DNA of 64,000 bases from Cryptomeria japonica (Eukaryota > Streptophyta > Pinopsida > Cupressales > Cupressaceae): assembly GCF_030272615.1 (NCBI RefSeq), contig NC_081414.1:767512153-767576152 (forward strand). Reading direction: 5' to 3'. A program made the position numbers and the translations under genes. Below the pieces are notes generated by a model. That model did no database searches. It was not told the DNA's origin and worked only from the letters and a program-made list of their open reading frames with translations. Of the stretch, positions 58,750 to 64,000 are shown in pieces. Positions within the stretch are counted from its first letter, which is position 1. Each line of letters opens with the position of its first letter.

Positions 58750-60108
58750 CTAATTTGAAATAGGTGCACCTAACTCGGTAGGTAAGGTGCTTTCTTCATT
58801 TGACATAATTTCCTTCTTTTTCCAAATCATCTTGAATTTTTCTTTTATCTCTTTAGTGTCTCTTCTAGGTTGATCTCTGCAATCTCCAGCTAAATGTCCA
58901 ACTTTGTGACAATGAAAACATGCCATACTAGGATTTCTCCATGATCTCTAGTTGTTCATTCCAAACCTTATAAAATAGTTGGCACTAATATGTCCATATC
59001 TTCCACAACATTCGCACCATATCCTTGTATTGTAGTCCCATGGTACTGCTGCATATTGTCCGTAAGGACCTATGTGAGTTCGGTAGCCTCTAGTGTTTGC
59101 TCGGTGTGGATACCGCATGTAGTTCTTTTGCTTAGACCAGCACTTGTCGATACTATGTCCATATCTATTGCAGTTTCTACAAAACCCTTTGAATTTTACC
59201 TTCTGATAATTGTTAACACACTTTGTCCTACATTGATTAGATGTGTGACCATATTTATTGCAATTGTAACAATATCCATTGGGCTTAGTGATATTTGGTT
59301 GCTTACCTTTTCTGATCTGGCATATGTTGGTAGTATGGCCTTGATTTCCATAATAGTAGCAAATATGCTTCTTCCTTTTGATGTTATTCTTGTTTGTAGC
59401 TTGCTTTGATGTTTCTCCTCTCTCGGTAGTATGAATGGCTTTCTCGGTAGATTCTTTTCCTTTGTAACCAAGTCCTGCATCTTTGTAGGGTCTTCTTGTA
59501 TGCATTTGTTCATCCAACATCTTTGATGCTTCATAACTTTTCTCCAATGTTTCTTTGGATTTCTTCTCTGTTTCAAGTTCACCAGTCAACCTTGATACTT
59601 CAAGTTTCAATGATTGATTTTCATCATTCTTTAGAATTGCTTCATGATGTGCATAACCTAGTTGATTTGTCATATTTTGTTGAATACCAGTTAATCTTAT
59701 GATTTCATCATCCTTATCAGATACTAGAGCTTCAAGTTGTTGTTTCTCTCTTTGTAGATCTCTTGCTTTATCCTCAACTACCCTTAATGCATCTATATTT
59801 TTAGTCATTTGTGTACTGAAATGTTCATGTTCCCTTTTCATTGCTTTTAGTTGATCAGCCAGTGCTTTGTTCTTTTCTTTCAACATTCCAATCATTTCTT
59901 CAGTCTCTTCAAATATACTGTTCTCAGATGATGTCTCGATTTGTTCCACTAGCTCTTGAGAATCCTGCAAGTCATCAGATAATCTTCTCCTTACTTTCAG
60001 AGATTTTTGCATTTGCATTTGCCTTCGCATGTCTACAATCACTTGATTTGCATTATCCGGCTCTTCTTGTAGATACACAATCCTCCGAGATTGTTTGTAG
60101 CCTTCCAT
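58750..60108 (-). pseudogene. ORF1 of the pol-less element: coiled-coil, multi-zinc-knuckle Gag-like protein
   Basis: ATG 60108 (MEGYKQSRRIVYLQEEPDNA) opens 453 codons in one phase, ending TAG 58750-58752 with one internal TAG (58948-58950). Residues ~30-190 form a long coiled coil (EETEEMIGMLKEKNKALADQ, DLQREKQQLEALVSDKDDEI). A basic stretch is followed by five CCHC-like clusters: CYYYGNQGHTTNIC (second Cys changed), CYNCNKYGHTSNQC, CRNCNRYGHSIDKC, CECCGRYGHISANY (last Cys changed) and CFHCHKVGHLAGDC. The fifth lies beyond the internal stop. The usual Copia gag capsid segment is not seen. Likely nucleic-acid-binding Gag substitute; the role is inferred. The start lies about 50 bases after the PBS. 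Confidence 0.8.
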
Positions 60109-60156
60109 TGATAAGATCTTTCTCTTTAGGTAGTTAAACCCTTTTCCAAGATTCAA

Positions 60157-60168
60157 GCTCTGATACCA
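60157..60168 (-). other. Primer binding site of the two-ORF element
   Basis: Minus strand TGGTATCAGAGC, two bases after the LTR end, a perfect initiator-Met type PBS. Confidence 0.93.
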
Positions 60169-60170
60169 AT

Positions 60171-61343
60171 TGTTAGGCCCAATATGGAAAGCTAATGTAC
60201 TGAGAGGGGAGGGGTGAATCAGTACTCCGAAACTTTTCTTTGATAATAACCTTACTATTATGCATAAACAAATTAGTGCAGTAACATAAAATAAAGTTAA
60301 AACAAACAGATAACAATCATACATGATTCACTCCATAACACATATATTTTGGTCACGTAGAAACTCTTGGTGAGAGAGAAAAACTATGATGGGGATGGCA
60401 CCCACAACTTCACTACTGCAATAATAAAGATTGCTCGGTTAGAGCTACATTTAGCTATTTCTGATAGCTTACCCTGTTAGGAGTATCAAGATCTATTAGA
60501 TCTACATTACTAAAGGATTTCACAACACTATATAAAAGTTGCACCTGGTTAAAGGATTTACAATTTATAGACTTGGTTAGAGTCTTTTACCTTGTTAAAG
60601 GTTTCTCTTACAACTTCTAAATATTACAATAAGACTTTACAAATATTTGCAACTTTACATCTGAAATGCTATAGCAGATTCTATGTGCTCAGAATAAGAT
60701 TACCTAGCTTGTAGTATACCTCGGTAACCCATATTGTAACTCGGTAAACCCTTCTGTTTACTCTGTTTGTTGACTGTTCACTGATAACCTTCTCGGTGAC
60801 CTCTCTATGTCTCTGTAACAATCTTCCTTCATACACACACACACATGTCTCACATCTCTTGTTTCTAACCCTAAAATCATGCTGTCTAAATAGATCTCTT
60901 ACAGCGGTGATCTAATTCATTGCTTCGATCTTACAAAAAGATTCCTTGAATGAATAACTAAACAAAATATTTCATTGGCTAGATTGACCTTGCAATCAAA
61001 CATAATCTTCTAGTGCAATTTCCAATGTAAAAATGGTTAGATGTGCCTCGATCTTGTAACACATTTTCATGTGCATGTCCAGGTTCAATGTATCTAGTAA
61101 AATGTTTCACTTGGTGAATATCAACTCAGTGAGTTATCTTTACTACTCGGTAGCCATGAAACAATACTCGATAAACAACTCGGTGAATATTGTGTTCTGT
61201 GACTGCTTTCTTCTATAACCAACTAGACTGTTCATATTGACTTCTCTGTGTGTACCGACTACATGATTTGGTAATACTAACCGACTAGAATATATAGCAT
61301 GACTTTGGATATAAAACTAATGGCAATTTGATAAGTAGTAACA
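60171..61343 (-). mobile_element. 5' LTR of the two-ORF element
   Basis: 1173 bases, same length as the other LTR. On minus it starts TGTTACTACTTATC and ends CCATATTGGGCCTAACA beside the PBS. The repeated ACTCGGT words lie at 60715-61180. Confidence 0.93.
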
Positions 61344-61832
61344 AGAGCATGGTATTCCTAGTTAGACAAATACTTGAAAGAGCAAGGATTCTAGAAGGAA
61401 TGTTGACATCAACTTGTATATCAAGGAAGATGGAGATCATATGATTATAGTTGTTGTATATGTGGATGACATTATCTTTGGCGGAGACAAGGACATCATG
61501 TGCAAAAAATTTGCAGATCAGGTACATACAAAATTTGAGATGTCCATGCTAGGTGAGTTGTCCTATTTTCTTTGTTTGTAGGTTTCACAATAGGAGAAAG
61601 GAATTTTCATCTCATATACCAAGTATGTTAAAGGCATGTTGAAAAAGTTTGAAATCGAGGACATCAAACCGATAAGTACTCCCATGGTTATCTATTATAA
61701 ATTGTGAAAACTAGATGAGTCACTGGAAGTAGAGCAGACACTATGTAGATCTATGATTGGTAGTCTATTATATCTAACAACATCTAGACCATATATGGTA
61801 CAAGAAGTTTGCATGGTTGCAAGATTCCAAGC
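61344..61832 (+). pseudogene. Copia 3 RT, C-terminal part
   Basis: The sequence resumes with AWYS and LDKYLKEQGF, shifts phase near 61400, then shows IIVVVYVDDIIFGGDKDIM (active site), FEMSMLGELSYFL, GIFISYTKYVKGMLKKFEIE and RSMIGSLLYLTTSRP. It ends at VARFQ where the solo LTR is inserted. Stops are scattered. Confidence 0.9.
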
Positions 61833-63461
61833 TAGTGCAAGAGCACCTAAGTTTTAGGCTCATAGTCCTTTCACAATTTTGGCTTGTACTGACCTTATCC
61901 AAGTCATGTTCCTAATAAGGACTCGAGGAGGGTCCAAGGAGTGTGTGTGATGTTTTTTTTGAGTCAAGTGTAGGCCTAGTTGAGTTGGTTTTCTTCCTAG
62001 GTTTGCACTTTGTGAATAAGTAGTGGTTTGAGTAGTTGAATTGGCCTTCTTGATGGTTGAAAGTGGTATAACTTGGTGTAAGCATTAGAGAGGTTTAGAA
62101 TGTTATTAGGAATGCTTAAAAAGTTTTTTGTAATGACTTGTAATAGATTGTTTAGGTTGGCAAAGCAAAAAGTGGAAAGTTGTAAAAGTTGTCATGACAA
62201 CTTTTGTCCTAAAGGAGCTTAGCGATGGAGTTAGAGATAGTACAATGCCCTAGAATTACTCCACATGTGGGGAGGACTATTTAAATCTCCTCTTGCATGG
62301 TTACCAAGGTTGAAAGTTTTATTTTGTAAGACTGACAATTTGAAACTACTCATTTTTAGACTATTATCACTATTTTGGTCTTATTTTGCATAGAACGTGA
62401 ATGATAATGGACTAAATCCATTGATCCAGTTATGGATTGAAGTTATTTGTTTTGTTACAGTGTCATTTATTTCATTTCATTCTTTATAGATAGGGCGTGT
62501 TAGTGTTTTTATTGTTTTGTTTCCAATCAACCAGTTTTGGCTTGTAAATAGCAATTTCATGTAAAATGGTTGTCCCATAAAATTTCTCCGTGCTACCATC
62601 ATGACCTATTGGGAAATGGAAGGAAACCTCTTGTAGAGTGTATATATACAAGAAGGATTTTTGGAAGTGAGGATTGACATGGTTACCACCTTGTTCTAGG
62701 AAAGTCCAGGAGTAACCTGGCTAGAGAATACAGGGTTAAAATTGAATGCAAAGTGTAGAGGTGAACACAAAACCCTAGCCAAACCATTTGGAGAGTTTAA
62801 TGAGATCCATAAAAAGTTTCCATTACAAGTATAAGCCTTGAAAAGACCTTTAGATGCCCATTTCACTAAATTGATCAGTCATTGCTGGTTAAAGGCCTAT
62901 AAACCCTTCAAAACCCTCATTTTTGGGTTAGGACACTGTACGGCGAGTTGGGAAACCAAAACTACCAAAATATCTTAGGGATAGGTGAATTTTTCAAGAA
63001 AAATAAAACTCTTTGCAAGGTATTTTGGACCATTTTCTTCAAAACCCTTGAAAACTGGATTTTGGAGGCCTAATGTGGGCTCATTCCTTGTAGCCCTATT
63101 TCTAGGCAAAATGGTGAAAATGGTAGTAAAGATAATGAATGAAAACCACAAATGGACCCAAATGGAATTAATTCCATGTTAAATGTTCCCTCCACACCTT
63201 TTCAATGACTCACAATAGTGTGGGGGTGAATTTGACAAATTGTTGTCAAGATGGCACACTTGAGCATACGGAAGATACTTGGTAATGGTTGGATTCCTAG
63301 TTAAGAACTTGTTGCAAACACCTTAAGATTGGAAAAAAGATAGACCTAGAAGTGATTGAGAAGGACTTGGAGGTATTGGAGCATAGCTATACCTGGAGAG
63401 GTTGGTGGAATTAAGCAACACCAACTAGGTGAAGTGTGAGCAAGCTAGGTAAACCCCATCA
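61833..63461 (+). mobile_element. Solo LTR related to the 21-kb chromovirus, TSD CAAGC
   Basis: Starts TAGTGCAAGAGCACC, a mutated form of TGGTGCAGGAGCACC, and ends AAACCCCATCA like the family's CATCCCATCA. Internal blocks also match (GACACTGTACGGCGAGTTGG at about 62933; CCTTGTAGCCCTATTTCTAG at about 63087). CAAGC is duplicated at 61828-61832 and 63462-63466. 1629 bases, no internal region. It is clearly older than the 21376-33441 copy. Confidence 0.88.
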
Positions 63462-63466
63462 CAAGC

Positions 63467-64000
63467 TGCCCCTAAACAATATCACTTAAATACAGCCAGG
63501 AGAATCTTTGGTACCTACAATGAACACTCAGTTATGGATTGTGGTATCCAAATAAAGGAGACTTCACTTTACAAACTTATATTGATGCAAATTGGGCAGG
63601 ATGTATTGATGACCGAAAAAGTACAAGTAGAGGTGCTTTCTACTTAGGAGACCAGTTAGTATCATGGCACAACAATAAGAAAGATTTAGTGTCATTATCT
63701 ACTGCTGAGGCTGAGTATATAGCAGATGCTACATGTTGTTTATAGGTATTATGGATGAAGTAGACACTGAAGGACATACTGGTGGAGATACTAAAACCTA
63801 TTCCAATCTGGTGTGATAACTCAAGTGCAATCAACATCTCCAAGAATCCAGTAATGCGCTCAAGAAAAAAACATATTGCAATCAAGTATCACTTTTTGAG
63901 GGAGAAGATAGTAGACAAGGAGGTCATAGTAGAGTATGTTCCAACTGGTGAGCAAATTGCTGACATATTTACCAAGCCACTTCCTTTTAGCACATTTGAG
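63467..64000 (+). pseudogene. Copia 3 RNase H, cut by the window edge
   Basis: After the solo LTR: APKQYHLNTARRIFGTYN, then a phase shift and YPNKGDFTLQTYIDANWAG (first Asp), CIDDRKSTSRGAFYLGDQLV, SLSTAEAEYIADAT (Glu), WCDNSSAINISKNPV (Asp) and QIADIFTKPLPFSTFE at the edge. A TAG in CCL*VLW and another in MK* are present. Confidence 0.9.

Larger units (their letters stand above)
54239..61343 (-). mobile_element. Two-ORF LTR retrotransposon without pol, TSD AGAGC
   Basis: Two LTRs of 1173 bases each (54239-55411, 60171-61343) enclose 4759 bases. Target copies AGAGC at 54234-54238 and 61344-61348. On the minus strand: PBS TGGTATCAGAGC (60168-60157), ORF1 (60108-58750), ORF2 (58203-55792), polypurine tract (55425-55412). 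No protease, RT, RNase H or integrase motif is seen. It must be mobilised by proteins from elsewhere, similar to TR-GAG/LARD-type non-autonomous elements. By eye the LTRs differ at roughly 60-65 positions (about 5%), mostly transitions. Confidence 0.92.
48444..64000 (+). mobile_element. Ty1/copia retrotransposon (Copia 3), interrupted twice, open at the right edge
   Basis: 5' LTR 48444-50018, PBS 50021-50033, gag from 50094, protease about 52290, integrase 52674-53440, RT 53442-54238 and 61344-61832, RNase H 63467-64000. RT is split by the two-ORF element (54239-61343), and the RT-RNase H junction by a solo LTR (61833-63461). Removing both inserts joins matching codons. The 3' LTR is outside the window. 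Confidence 0.92.

Overview
The window looks like intergenic DNA from a large plant genome. A gymnosperm such as a conifer is the likeliest source; that is an inference from the dense nesting of long-LTR Ty3/gypsy and Ty1/copia elements, the initiator-Met-type primer binding sites (TGGTATCA..), a Tat-type archaeal RNase H, a CACTA fragment and a tRNA-derived SINE. I see no host protein gene, rRNA or functional tRNA gene. Nearly every coding frame is broken by nonsense codons or frameshifts, so the coding entries are called pseudogenes.

Layout. 1-156: outer end of an LTR from the family at 54-61 kb. 390-4122: two decayed divergent ORFs (one minus, one plus) around a shared 0.6-kb spacer. 4380-12352: minus-strand Tat-like Ty3/gypsy gag-pol, interrupted in pol by a solo-LTR-like insertion (7130-8929). 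13395-16797: 3' part of a plus-strand Copia. 16797-18865: 5' part of a minus-strand Copia, head to head with it. 18866-48443: an old minus-strand chromovirus with LTRs of about 4 kb. Its 3' LTR is split by a 20.3-kb insertion (19731-40024, TSD CATTC) and also carries a SINE.

Inside the 20.3-kb insertion sits a plus-strand chromovirus (21376-33441, TSD TTTTT). Its own 3' LTR is split by a 4.2-kb non-coding insertion (27781-31946). The right arm of the 20.3-kb insertion (33447-40024) holds arrays of short alternating inverted motifs and a CACTA-like fragment. 48444 to the window end: a plus-strand Copia interrupted by a 7.1-kb two-ORF retrotransposon without pol (54239-61343, TSD AGAGC) and by a solo LTR (61833-63461, TSD CAAGC) of the same family as the 21-kb chromovirus.

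Relative order: the minus-strand chromovirus is oldest, since the 20.3-kb insertion, the SINE and the 48-kb Copia all interrupt it. The 21-kb chromovirus came after the 20.3-kb unit, and the 27.8-kb insert after that. The 54-kb element and the 61.8-kb solo LTR came after the 48-kb Copia.

Most unusual content: (1) the pol-less 54-61 kb element, with a coiled-coil/multi-zinc-knuckle protein and an unidentified ORF of about 800 codons; (2) the Tat-like element with an archaeal-type RNase H upstream of RT and an accessory divergent ORF pair beyond pol; (3) the motif arrays at 34.4-37.3 kb; (4) an identical 18-base dyad near the outer end of three otherwise divergent Copia LTRs.
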